Shown here in pieces: positions 36,071 to 43,316 of a DNA stretch of 64,000 nt (within the stretch, counting starts at the first letter, position 1; each line of letters opens with the position of its first letter). A model generated the notes under the pieces. The model did no database searches and was not told the DNA's origin. It saw only the letters and a list, made by a program, of their open reading frames with translations. The translations under genes were made by a program, and so were the position numbers. Origin of the DNA: CAVQFO01 sp963711725 (GTDB taxonomy: Bacteria > Pseudomonadota > Gammaproteobacteria > Nitrococcales > Aquisalimonadaceae); assembly GCA_963711725.1 (NCBI GenBank), contig CAVQFO010000018.1, positions 1 to 64,000 of the forward strand, read 5' to 3'.

Positions 36071-36361
36071 ATGAAATTGACACCGCTTGTTTTGGCATTG
36101 TTGCTTGGCGCGACGTTGACGACGCCGGTCGCCGCCGAATCGACGTCCAGCGCGGACGCGGGGCGATCGGTGGGCGAGGCGGCCGGCAGTATTTCCAAGA
36201 CTGCCCAGGAGGCCTATCACAGCGGCAAGAAAGCCGCGAAAGAGGCGGGAAAGGACGTGGCGAAGGCCGCCAAGCAGATCTATGAAGAGACACGCGACGC
36301 GGCAAATTCGTTTGGCAAGGGTGTGAAAGACGGCTTCAAGCAGGGGTCCGAGAAGGAGTGA
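36071..36361 (+). CDS. Small secreted Lys/Ala-rich protein (96 aa)
   Basis: An N-terminal signal peptide (MKLTPLVLALLLGATLTTPVA, cleaved near VAA-E) is followed by a Lys/Ala/Glu-rich helical mature region (KTAQEAYHSGKKAAKEAGK and similar repeats) resembling LEA-like or histone-like heptads. There is no cysteine, so it is soluble or periplasmic rather than a lipoprotein. GAGGA lies upstream of the ATG at 36071; an ATG at 36053 is possible. I do not recognise a named family. It stands between the ExeA-like gene and an outer-membrane protein gene; a role in envelope stress is speculation. Confidence 0.7.
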   Translation: MKLTPLVLALLLGATLTTPVAAESTSSADAGRSVGEAAGSISKTAQEAYHSGKKAAKEAGKDVAKAAKQIYEETRDAANSFGKGVKDGFKQGSEKE

Positions 36362-36783
36362 CGCCCCGCCCACCGCGCATCTCCAAGGCGCCGGGTCGCG
36401 ATCCCCGCGCAGGCATGTCCGATTTCTTGCCCAATCTCTCCGTATAGCATGCCGGCTTCCAGTGAAGGTGGTCGCCCGCCCGGCGCCCGGCCGCTCGGGA
36501 CGTGTGGCCCTGGAGCGACTGGCGTCGCTCTCCAAGGACACCCGGAAAATTCTTTTTAAACAGCAAACTGGGGACATTGCGGGGTACCGGGCGTGGTTCC
36601 CAGGCGACAGGATCACACTCGCTTGGCAATGATGGATCGACAGCGTCCTGTTCCGTTTGTCTGGTTGAAACGAAAATAAAAACAATTACTTGGGGGTTGT
36701 TCTCAATGCAAGCTCTCGCGGTGGCATGGTGCCTGCAATCGTTTCGGGCGATTTCGCGACGTTTCAAAGGAAAGGAGAACGCC
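36362..36783. other. Non-coding stretch upstream of the outer-membrane protein gene
   Basis: This 422-bp gap contains no convincing gene. An AT-rich segment at about 36667-36700 is a likely promoter region for the gene at 36784. An in-frame ATG at 36706 would add 26 residues ahead of the signal peptide and is rejected. Confidence 0.5.
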
Positions 36784-37311
36784 ATGAAATACGGTATCGC
36801 CTTGACTGCTTTGCTCGCGGCGGCACCACTTACGGCCCTGGCACAGCAGAATTATGTTGGTCCGCAAACCGGAGACAAGGAGTTCAGCTTGTCCGGCTCG
36901 GGAAGCAGCGACCAGAACGGCGACAACACCAATTTCGGCATTAGCGGCGACCTTGGCTATTACCTCACGCCGAACGCTGAGGTGGGCATCCGCCAGAGCG
37001 TGAACTACGACAATCCGGCCAACGCGAATTCCAGCTGGGATGGTGCCACGCGTGGATTCGCCGACTATCACTTTCTGCACAGCGCGTTCCGCCCCTTCGT
37101 CGGCGGTAGCCTGGGCGGGATCTACGGCGACAATGTCAACGACAGCGGCTTCGCCGGGCTGGAAGCGGGTGCCAAGTACTACGTTCGGGAGAAAACCTTC
37201 ATTACCGGGCGCGCGGAGTATCAATGGTTCTTCGACAGCGCTGATGAGGCGGACAATCGGTTCAGCGACGGGGCTTGGGCCTACACGCTCGGGCTTGGTT
37301 ACAACTTCTAG
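36784..37311 (+). CDS. Outer-membrane beta-barrel protein (175 aa)
   Basis: Signal peptide (MKYGIALTALLAAAPLTALA) followed by an eight-stranded-barrel-like mature protein: a polar stretch rich in Ser/Gly/Asn, then alternating strands such as EVGIRQSVNYDN, GFADYHFLHSAF, and the C-terminal strand WAYTLGLGYNF with the terminal Phe of outer-membrane barrels. It resembles the OmpW/OmpA-type small barrels by length, but I cannot name it more precisely. A strong AAAGGAAAGGAGAACGCC ribosome-binding region lies directly upstream. Its stop codon TAG is part of the CTAG that borders the MITE-like element inserted immediately downstream. Confidence 0.83.
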   Translation: MKYGIALTALLAAAPLTALAQQNYVGPQTGDKEFSLSGSGSSDQNGDNTNFGISGDLGYYLTPNAEVGIRQSVNYDNPANANSSWDGATRGFADYHFLHSAFRPFVGGSLGGIYGDNVNDSGFAGLEAGAKYYVREKTFITGRAEYQWFFDSADEADNRFSDGAWAYTLGLGYNF

Positions 37312-37504
37312 GGAGGCGCTGATGTATTCACACGGCCGCGTTACGGCCTGAGAGGCCGTAACCCGAAGGAGGGCTCACGCCTGTTTTGGTCCCTGGCGGT
37401 GTTGCGGTACCGGCCCCGTAGCAACGGCTACGCGACCGCCACCGCGCCTACCCAGATGACCAAATCAGGCGTGATCGCGGCCGTGGGAGTAGATCAGCGT
37501 TTCC
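37312..37504 (+). mobile_element. MITE-like element, copy 1 (193 bp)
   Basis: Flanked on both sides by CTAG (37308-37311 and 37505-37508), consistent with a 4-bp target duplication. Its ends form inverted repeats of about 29 bp, GGAGGCGCTGATG... and its partner, both finishing in CACGGCCGCG, with five mismatches. Inside are a perfect GTTACGGCCT-GAG-AGGCCGTAAC hairpin, long arms CGCCTG...CAGGCG, and a CGTAGC-N4-GCTACG central hairpin. No protein is encoded. A second, related copy lies at 60158-60426 in inverted orientation on the chromosome. It lies exactly at the stop codon of the outer-membrane protein gene. Confidence 0.8.
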
Positions 37505-37570
37505 CTAGAGATCACCTCCCAGGAATCCGGACGTTGCTCCAGTCCACCCTCCGCGCGTCCGGGTTCTATT

Positions 37571-37600
37571 GGCGGGCGCCTCTGGGCGTCCGCCCTTTCT
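37571..37600 (+). terminator. Rho-independent-like terminator
   Basis: GGCGGGCGCC-TCTG-GGCGTCCGCC (one G-T wobble) is followed by CTTTCT. It is probably the original terminator of the outer-membrane protein gene, now about 260 bp from the stop codon because the MITE-like element lies between. The remaining sequence to 37779 has no visible gene. Confidence 0.6.
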
Positions 37601-37779
37601 CCGGTGGTGCACGCGGTTGGGTTGAGCGGTTGAACCCGTGCGCGGCGCGAACCGCCGGGGGTCGGCCATACTTGTGGTCATGAGGCGACCCCGCTTGCGC
37701 GGTGCGTCCCGTGGCGGTCATCGTTGCCCGGGTATCTTGGTAATCCGGCCCCGAGCAGGGGCTCATTGAGGACCGTTGC

Positions 37780-38544
37780 GTGGGAAAACCGGCATCCGAA
37801 TCCGCGCGCGCTTGGCCGCGCCTGTGTTGGTTAGGCGTCACTCTGGCCGGGCTGGCAGCATTGATGGTGTTTCTGGCAGGACCGGGCTACCGGTTCCAAG
37901 CCTGGGGCCTTGGAACGGCATTTTGGCTTTTGCGGGTGGGTGGTATCGCCGGTGCGGTCGCGGCCCTGCTTTGCATTCTGGCCTTGTTAGTGGGGTTTCG
38001 GCATCGCCGGGCCGTCCTGGTTCTGCCGTTGGCAGGCGTGTTGGCTGGAAGCCTGGCATTTGGGGTTCCGCTGGAAATGAAACGACAGGCCGCCAGCGTC
38101 CCGCCCATTCACGACATCACCACCGATACTCAATCCCCCCCGCGATTCCACGCGCTGCTTGAAGTACGCAAGCAGGCCGGGGCCGGTGTCGACTACCCCG
38201 GACAGCAAACAGCGGCACAGCAGCGGCAAGGCTATCCGGACCTCCATACCATTGAGCTGGCTTCTCCACCGGCCGATGCCTTCAAACAGGCACTGGCGGT
38301 GGCGCATGAGCTCGGCTGGCGTATCGCCCTGGCGGATGCAGACGCCGGCCGCATCGAAGCCACAGATACCACGTTCTGGTTTGGATTCCACGACGACGTG
38401 GTCGTGCGCATCCAGGCGGAGAACCAGGGGAGTCGGGTGGATATACGGTCCGTGTCACGGGTGGGGGTCAGTGATCTGGGCAAGAACGCCCAACGCATTC
38501 GGAGGTTTGCCCGCCGGTTTCAGGCGCGGTTCGCGAACGGTTAG
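37780..38544 (+). CDS. DUF1499 membrane protein
   Basis: 254-residue protein with about three transmembrane helices in the first 110 residues (WLGVTLAGLAALMVFLAGPG, LLRVGGIAGAVAALLCILAL, VLVLPLAGVLAGSLAFGVP) and a C-terminal DUF1499 domain: PPIHDITTDTQSPPRFHALL, YPDLHTIELAS, and RIEATDTTFWFGFHDDVVVR. The DUF1499 family is widespread but of unknown function. A GTG start at 37780 has GAGGACC upstream, and no better ATG exists. It is convergent with the next gene. The domain boundary at about residue 100 suggests a soluble domain facing the periplasm or cytosol. Confidence 0.82.
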   Translation: MGKPASESARAWPRLCWLGVTLAGLAALMVFLAGPGYRFQAWGLGTAFWLLRVGGIAGAVAALLCILALLVGFRHRRAVLVLPLAGVLAGSLAFGVPLEMKRQAASVPPIHDITTDTQSPPRFHALLEVRKQAGAGVDYPGQQTAAQQRQGYPDLHTIELASPPADAFKQALAVAHELGWRIALADADAGRIEATDTTFWFGFHDDVVVRIQAENQGSRVDIRSVSRVGVSDLGKNAQRIRRFARRFQARFANG

Positions 38545-38687
38545 GCGGCCACTGAACCTGCCCGGGAAAACGGCGGTGAGTGGTGTCTTACCAGGCTCTG
38601 GCGGGAAGACGGCCGGCGTCTCACCAGGTCCGGTTCGCCACCAGGATCACCCGCTTGCTCCCTAGACCGGGAGAATGGTGTACCCCC

Positions 38688-39176
38688 TCAGCGCAGCGAC
38701 TTCAGCAGACTCATCTGATCCTCGTAGAGGACGTCAAGATCCAGTTCCGCTCCGGCGGAAAAGCCCGTGAGCATGCGCATGCAGTCGGTGCTCTCGTCCA
38801 GGCCGTGTTTGAGCCGGTCCATCATGGTCTTGGTGGCTGCCTTGGCGTTGGCCTCCAGCATCCGGTCGAGGTTGGCTCGGGTTTCGTCGGGGTCCTTGCC
38901 GCCGGCGGCCACGATGGAAACGATTCGCTTCTTTGCCAGCGGGATGTTGGCTAAGGCCTGTTGATAGTGTTGCGGCCAATCCCGCCGGGTGCGCACCGCC
39001 ATGTTGCGCAGGTTGGGGTATTTCCCGCCGCAATAGTCCGTTACCGCGTTCATGTATTGCTGTTGGGCGGTAAGGGCGCCGACAATGCCGGTCAGCGTCT
39101 TGGCGGTTTGGGCATCGTCGGATGCCGCGCCGGCGAGGGCTGGGAAAAGAAGCAAGGCGAAAAGGAAACGCTTCAT
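38688..39176 (-). CDS. Secreted helical protein of unknown function (162 aa)
   Basis: Signal peptide (MKRFLFALLLFPALAGAASD) followed by a mainly helical protein with two cysteines (VTDYCGGKYPNLR and STDCMRMLTGF) that could pair in the periplasm. No conserved domain is recognised. The ATG at 39176 is chosen for the signal peptide; the open frame continues upstream across the intergenic region without signal. The gene is convergent with the DUF1499 gene and divergent from the MFS gene. Confidence 0.72.
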   Translation of the reverse strand: MKRFLFALLLFPALAGAASDDAQTAKTLTGIVGALTAQQQYMNAVTDYCGGKYPNLRNMAVRTRRDWPQHYQQALANIPLAKKRIVSIVAAGGKDPDETRANLDRMLEANAKAATKTMMDRLKHGLDESTDCMRMLTGFSAGAELDLDVLYEDQMSLLKSLR

Positions 39177-39321
39177 TGCGGAAATCTCCGTCTGGGCGGA
39201 AGCGGGGCGGGCTCCTTGTTGTTTGGCAGCAGCTTCGCATGGCACGGCCGCCAGGGCAAAGGCCGCTGGGCGCCGGGCAGTTATACTGCGCTCATTCATT
39301 CGACCGCTGGGGGGCAGGGCC

Positions 39322-40503
39322 GTGAATCGCAATGTTTGGACGCTGGTGGTGAGTCAGGCCTTGGCCTTGTCGGCCGTTCCGCTGGTCGTATTGGTGGGCG
39401 GATTGGTGGGGAGCGACCTGGCGCCGTCACCGGGGCTGGTCACGCTGCCGGTCGCCTTGCTGGTGGTCGGCAGGGCATGTGCGACGGTGCCGATGCCGCT
39501 GGTGATGCGCCGCTATGGCCGAAAGCCGGTATTTGTCGGCGTGGCCCTTGCGGCATCGGCGGTCGCGCTGTTGGCGGCGTGGTTTCTGGCGCGGGGCAGC
39601 TTCTGGGGATTCTGCTTCAGCGTGGTGTTACTGGGTGTGTCCCAGGCAACGGTGCAGCAGTACCGTTTCGCGGCCATGGAGAGCGTGGCGGCCGACCAGG
39701 TCGGTATCGCAGCGTCGCGCGTTCTGCTCGGGGGCTTGGTGGCGGCACTTCTTGGGCCACAGCTTTCGATCTGGGGCGGTGGTATTGGTAAGGTCCACTT
39801 CTCCGGTGCTTTCACGCTTCTGGCGGGTCTGTATGTTCTCTCGGCGGCTGCGCTCACGGTGGGCTTCCGTGAGCCCGTCGCGCGGGATGTCTCGAGTGTC
39901 GTGGGCGGGCGACCCTGGCGGCTCCTGCTCAATCAGCGGGTGCTTTGGGCCGCGATGGCGTCGGCGGCGGTGGGCTACGCCGTGATGAGTTTCATCATGA
40001 CGGCCACGCCGTTGAGCATGCATGTCCAGGCCGGGCACAATCTGATTGACACCAAACGGGTGATTCAGGTTCATATCCTGGCCATGTTTCTGCCATCGCT
40101 GTTTTCGGGGCGACTCGCCGCTTATCTAGGATTGCGGCGCCTGATCTATCTGGGCGTGCTCTCGATGGTGGTCTGTGTCGCGGTGGGTGAAACCGGGCAG
40201 GGTCTGGCGAGCTATTGGGTCGCGTTGGCGTTTCTGGGGGTGGGTTGGAATTTCCTGTTCGTGGGGGGAACCGCTCTGTTGCCTCAGGCATACCGCCCGG
40301 AGGAGAGATTTCGCGTCCAGTCCCTCAATGAATTCGTGGTGTTCGGTACCCAGGCCGTGGCGGCCCTTAGCGCAGGCTGGGCCATAGAAGCCCTGGGTTG
40401 GTACCGTTTCCTGGTTTCGACCCTGCCGCTTATCGGTCTGCTGGGGCTGGTGATCTGGGCTTGGCGCCGGGAGAGCCGTGTGGCGGGGGTGGCTACGGAT
40501 TGA
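39322..40503 (+). CDS. Major facilitator superfamily transporter
   Basis: 393-residue MFS permease with about 12 hydrophobic segments. It begins NRNVWTLVVSQALALSAVPL, carries the loop MRRYGRKPVFVGVALAASA (a form of the loop 2-3 motif GXXXDRXGRR), a central loop rich in Arg (FREPVARDVSSVVGGRPW) and a C-terminal FLGVGWNFLFVGGTALLPQ segment. The substrate cannot be inferred; YcaD- or sugar/drug-type members are similar in size. The GTG start at 39322 follows a GGGGGCAGGG stretch; the longer frame from 39052 lacks support. It is divergent from the secreted-protein gene. Confidence 0.88.
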   Translation: MNRNVWTLVVSQALALSAVPLVVLVGGLVGSDLAPSPGLVTLPVALLVVGRACATVPMPLVMRRYGRKPVFVGVALAASAVALLAAWFLARGSFWGFCFSVVLLGVSQATVQQYRFAAMESVAADQVGIAASRVLLGGLVAALLGPQLSIWGGGIGKVHFSGAFTLLAGLYVLSAAALTVGFREPVARDVSSVVGGRPWRLLLNQRVLWAAMASAAVGYAVMSFIMTATPLSMHVQAGHNLIDTKRVIQVHILAMFLPSLFSGRLAAYLGLRRLIYLGVLSMVVCVAVGETGQGLASYWVALAFLGVGWNFLFVGGTALLPQAYRPEERFRVQSLNEFVVFGTQAVAALSAGWAIEALGWYRFLVSTLPLIGLLGLVIWAWRRESRVAGVATD

Positions 40504-40604
40504 TTCCACCGGTCGCTTCGGGCTTGCAGAAAGCGGATGGACCCCAGAGTCGCGAAATTTCCGGTACGCTGTAGGTATGCCCTCTTGAAATGGGGAGGTT
40601 TGCC

Positions 40605-41567
40605 GTGTCCGAGTTTGCGGCTGTACTTGCGGTAGTCTTGCTGGAAGTTCTCCTCCTGGCGGCGATTTTTCTCGGTTATCGGCGCTGGCGCCGGCGTCGC
40701 ATGAAGCGGCACCAGACCGCGGCGCATGACCCGTCACTGGACCCGGTGATCGTCTACCTGGATTGGGAGCTTCAGAAAGCAGCGGGGCTGGCTCAAGGTC
40801 CCAGCCCGGTCGGGGAGCAAAAGGACAGGGGCTGGGAACGGTTGGTGGCACTGCGGCAAGTCTTTCTCTCCAGCGAACTCAACGCAATCCCGCTGCGCGA
40901 CGACGCTGCGGCCTTCTGGTCGCTGCTGGGGGACAGGTACGCCGAGCTCATGGGTGACATGGGCGCCGCGCCCGAGCAGTGCCAGGGGGAATCGGCGCCG
41001 GAGGAGGCGGCCGCGCCGGAGAAGGTGGTCGAAAAGGTGGTGTACATACCGGACGGCGCCGATCTGGACAATCTCCGAGCCGTGATCAACCGGCAGGATT
41101 CGGCCATCGACACGCTCAAGGATAAGCTGTGGGAGTCGTTGGAAGATCAGGAGGCGCTGAAGCTGTTCGAGGACAAATTCCAGATTCTGCAGACCCAGCG
41201 CAAGGAGATGGAGAACTGCCTGCGTGTACTGGAAGACGAGAACAACCGCCTCTACGGGGAATTGACCCGGCTGCAGGCGAACGCCGGCGAGGCAGCGGAG
41301 CCGGAAGAGGCCGAGATCAAGCCTGTGGAACAACGTGAGCGTTCGCCCGGCGAGGAGCAGCACCAGATCATCGCTCAGGTCATGACGCTGATTGGCAAAC
41401 TGCCCCTGTCGGAGGAGGCCGGCGGTCAGGTGGAGATCATCCGCGAAACCCTTCACGAGTTGCTGGATACGAACACCCGGTTCGACAAGTACGTGGCCGA
41501 AATCGAAGCCGAGAATCAGGCCCTGCGTCGGCGGCTTGAGGGCCCGGCGGAAGACCGCCGGGCCTGA
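40605..41567 (+). CDS. Membrane-anchored coiled-coil protein, unknown
   Basis: 320-residue protein with one N-terminal transmembrane helix (FAAVLAVVLLEVLLLAAIFL, about 4-23), a basic stop-transfer RRWRRRRMKR, and a long acidic soluble part. Two predicted coiled-coil zones are seen: about 155-220, with heptads like DNLRAVINRQDSAIDTLKDK and KLFEDKFQILQTQRKEMENC; and about 280-310. The GTG start at 40605 has GGGGAGG 7 nt upstream. I do not recognise a family; the layout (single N-terminal anchor plus cytosolic coiled coil) resembles envelope or cell-division scaffolds. It follows the MFS gene by 101 bp and is convergent with the next gene. Confidence 0.7.
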   Translation: MSEFAAVLAVVLLEVLLLAAIFLGYRRWRRRRMKRHQTAAHDPSLDPVIVYLDWELQKAAGLAQGPSPVGEQKDRGWERLVALRQVFLSSELNAIPLRDDAAAFWSLLGDRYAELMGDMGAAPEQCQGESAPEEAAAPEKVVEKVVYIPDGADLDNLRAVINRQDSAIDTLKDKLWESLEDQEALKLFEDKFQILQTQRKEMENCLRVLEDENNRLYGELTRLQANAGEAAEPEEAEIKPVEQRERSPGEEQHQIIAQVMTLIGKLPLSEEAGGQVEIIRETLHELLDTNTRFDKYVAEIEAENQALRRRLEGPAEDRRA

Positions 41568-41577
41568 AGGCCATCGG

Positions 41578-43215
41578 CTAGAGCGCCTTGGCTTGCTCCC
41601 TCAAGCGGAATTTCTGGATCTTGCCGGTCGAGGTCTTGGGCAGCTCCCCGAACACCACGGTCTTGGGGGCCTTGAAGTGCGCCATGTTTTCCCGGCAGAA
41701 ATCGATGATCTCCTGTTCGGTTACCGTGTCGCGGCCCGGCTTGAGCGTGACGAACGCGCAGGGGGTTTCTCCCCATTTGTCGTCGGGCCGAGCCACCACG
41801 GCCGCTTCGAGAATCGCGGGGTGACGATAGAGGGTGTCCTCCACTTCGATGGTGGAGATGTTCTCGCCGCCTGAGATGATGATGTCCTTGAGGCGATCCT
41901 TGATCTCGATGTAACCGTTGGGGTGCCAGACGGCCAGATCGCCGGTGTGGAACCAGCCGCCCCGGAAGGCTTCCTCCGTGGCGGAGGGATTCTTGAGGTA
42001 ACCCTTCATCACGTTGTTGCCCCGCATGAAGATTTCGCCGATGTGCTCGCCGTCGCGCTCCACCGGCTCCATGGTCTCCGAATCGCCCACTGCGAGCCCC
42101 TCCAGCATGGGGTAGCGGACCCCCTGGCGGGACTTGAGGCGGGCGCGCTCCTCCAAGGGCTTTTCGTCCCATTCCTTGTGCCAGGCACAGACGGTGACCG
42201 GGCCATAGACCTCGGTCAGGCCGTAGACGTGGGTGACCTCGAAGCCCATGGCTTCCACGCCGCCGATGACGGCCGCTGGCGGGGCGGCCCCGGCGGTCAT
42301 GATGCGGACCTTGTGATTGATTCCCCGCTTGGCTTCGTCAGGGGCATTGAGCAAGCCGTTGAGCACGACCGGCGCGCCGCAAAGATGGGTGACGCCTTCC
42401 GTACGGATCAGTTCCAGGATGGCCTCGGGCCGGACGTGGCGAAGACAGACGTGGGTGCCCGTCATGGCGGTAATGGTCCACGGGAAGCACCAGCCGTTGC
42501 AGTGGAACATGGGCAGGGTCCAGAGGTAGACCGGATGGTGGTCCATGCCCCAGACCATGATGTTGCTGACGGCGTTCAGGTACGCGCCTCGATGGTGGTA
42601 GACGACGCCCTTGGGGTTTCCGGTGGTACCGGAGGTGTAGTTCAGGGCGATGGCGTCCCACTCGTCGGCCGGGTTCTCCCATTGGAACTCGGGATCGCCT
42701 TCGGCCAGTAGCGCTTCGTAGTCCATTTCGCCCAACAGCTGGCCGCCTTCGAACGCGGGATCGTCCACGTCTACCACCAGGGGCCGGCGGGGCAGGAGGC
42801 TGAGCGCTTCCTTGACCGTGTCGGAGAACTCGCGGTCGGTAATCAGGATCTTGGCCTCGCCATGCTCGAGGATGAAGGCGACGGTGCGGGCGTCAAGGCG
42901 CACGTTGATGCTGTTCAGGGATGCGCCGGCCATGGGCACGCCGAAATGGGCTTCCAGCATTTCCGGAATATTCGGAAGCAGAACGGCCACGGTGTCGCCT
43001 TTGCCGATGCCGCGCTTTCGCAGGGCCGAGCCGAGGCGCCGGGACCGCTCGTAGGTCTGGGCCCAGGTGCGACGTACGGTGTTGTGGACCACGGCCGGGT
43101 GATCGGGGTAGACCGATGCGGCGCGTTCGATGAAGGTGAGCGGGGAGAGCGGAACATAGTTGCCCGGATTGCGGTCCAGGTTCTGTTCGTAGATGTTGCG
43201 GTGCTGCTCGTTCAT
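41578..43215 (-). CDS. AMP-forming acyl-CoA synthetase (medium-chain/AlkK-like)
   Basis: 545-residue adenylate-forming enzyme. Motifs: NYTSGTTGNPKGVVYHHRG near residue 185, MFHCNGWCFPW typical of the AlkK/medium-chain subgroup, HVYGLTEVYGP, the hinge GDLAVWHPNGYIEIKDRLKD with IISGGENIS, and the catalytic Lys in KTSTGKIQKF. It differs from the tct-linked ligase at 1623-3215 and belongs to a separate subgroup. The ATG at 43215 has AGGGAGAACACC upstream; an in-frame ATG 48 bp earlier is unsupported. It stands alone, convergent with the coiled-coil gene. It likely activates medium-chain fatty or dicarboxylic acids (family inference). Confidence 0.92.
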   Translation of the reverse strand: MNEQHRNIYEQNLDRNPGNYVPLSPLTFIERAASVYPDHPAVVHNTVRRTWAQTYERSRRLGSALRKRGIGKGDTVAVLLPNIPEMLEAHFGVPMAGASLNSINVRLDARTVAFILEHGEAKILITDREFSDTVKEALSLLPRRPLVVDVDDPAFEGGQLLGEMDYEALLAEGDPEFQWENPADEWDAIALNYTSGTTGNPKGVVYHHRGAYLNAVSNIMVWGMDHHPVYLWTLPMFHCNGWCFPWTITAMTGTHVCLRHVRPEAILELIRTEGVTHLCGAPVVLNGLLNAPDEAKRGINHKVRIMTAGAAPPAAVIGGVEAMGFEVTHVYGLTEVYGPVTVCAWHKEWDEKPLEERARLKSRQGVRYPMLEGLAVGDSETMEPVERDGEHIGEIFMRGNNVMKGYLKNPSATEEAFRGGWFHTGDLAVWHPNGYIEIKDRLKDIIISGGENISTIEVEDTLYRHPAILEAAVVARPDDKWGETPCAFVTLKPGRDTVTEQEIIDFCRENMAHFKAPKTVVFGELPKTSTGKIQKFRLREQAKAL

Positions 43216-43316
43216 CGGTGTTCTCCCTGTCGAGGAACGTGAATGGTCCGGTGGGCCGGCCACGACCGGACCGCTGTCGCTGACTGCGAGCGTACCAGAG
43301 AAGACGGTGTTTCGGG

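Noticed and set aside
36706..36783. In-frame upstream start for the small barrel protein
   Set aside because: It would place 26 residues before a well-formed signal peptide; the strong ribosome-binding site lies directly before 36784.
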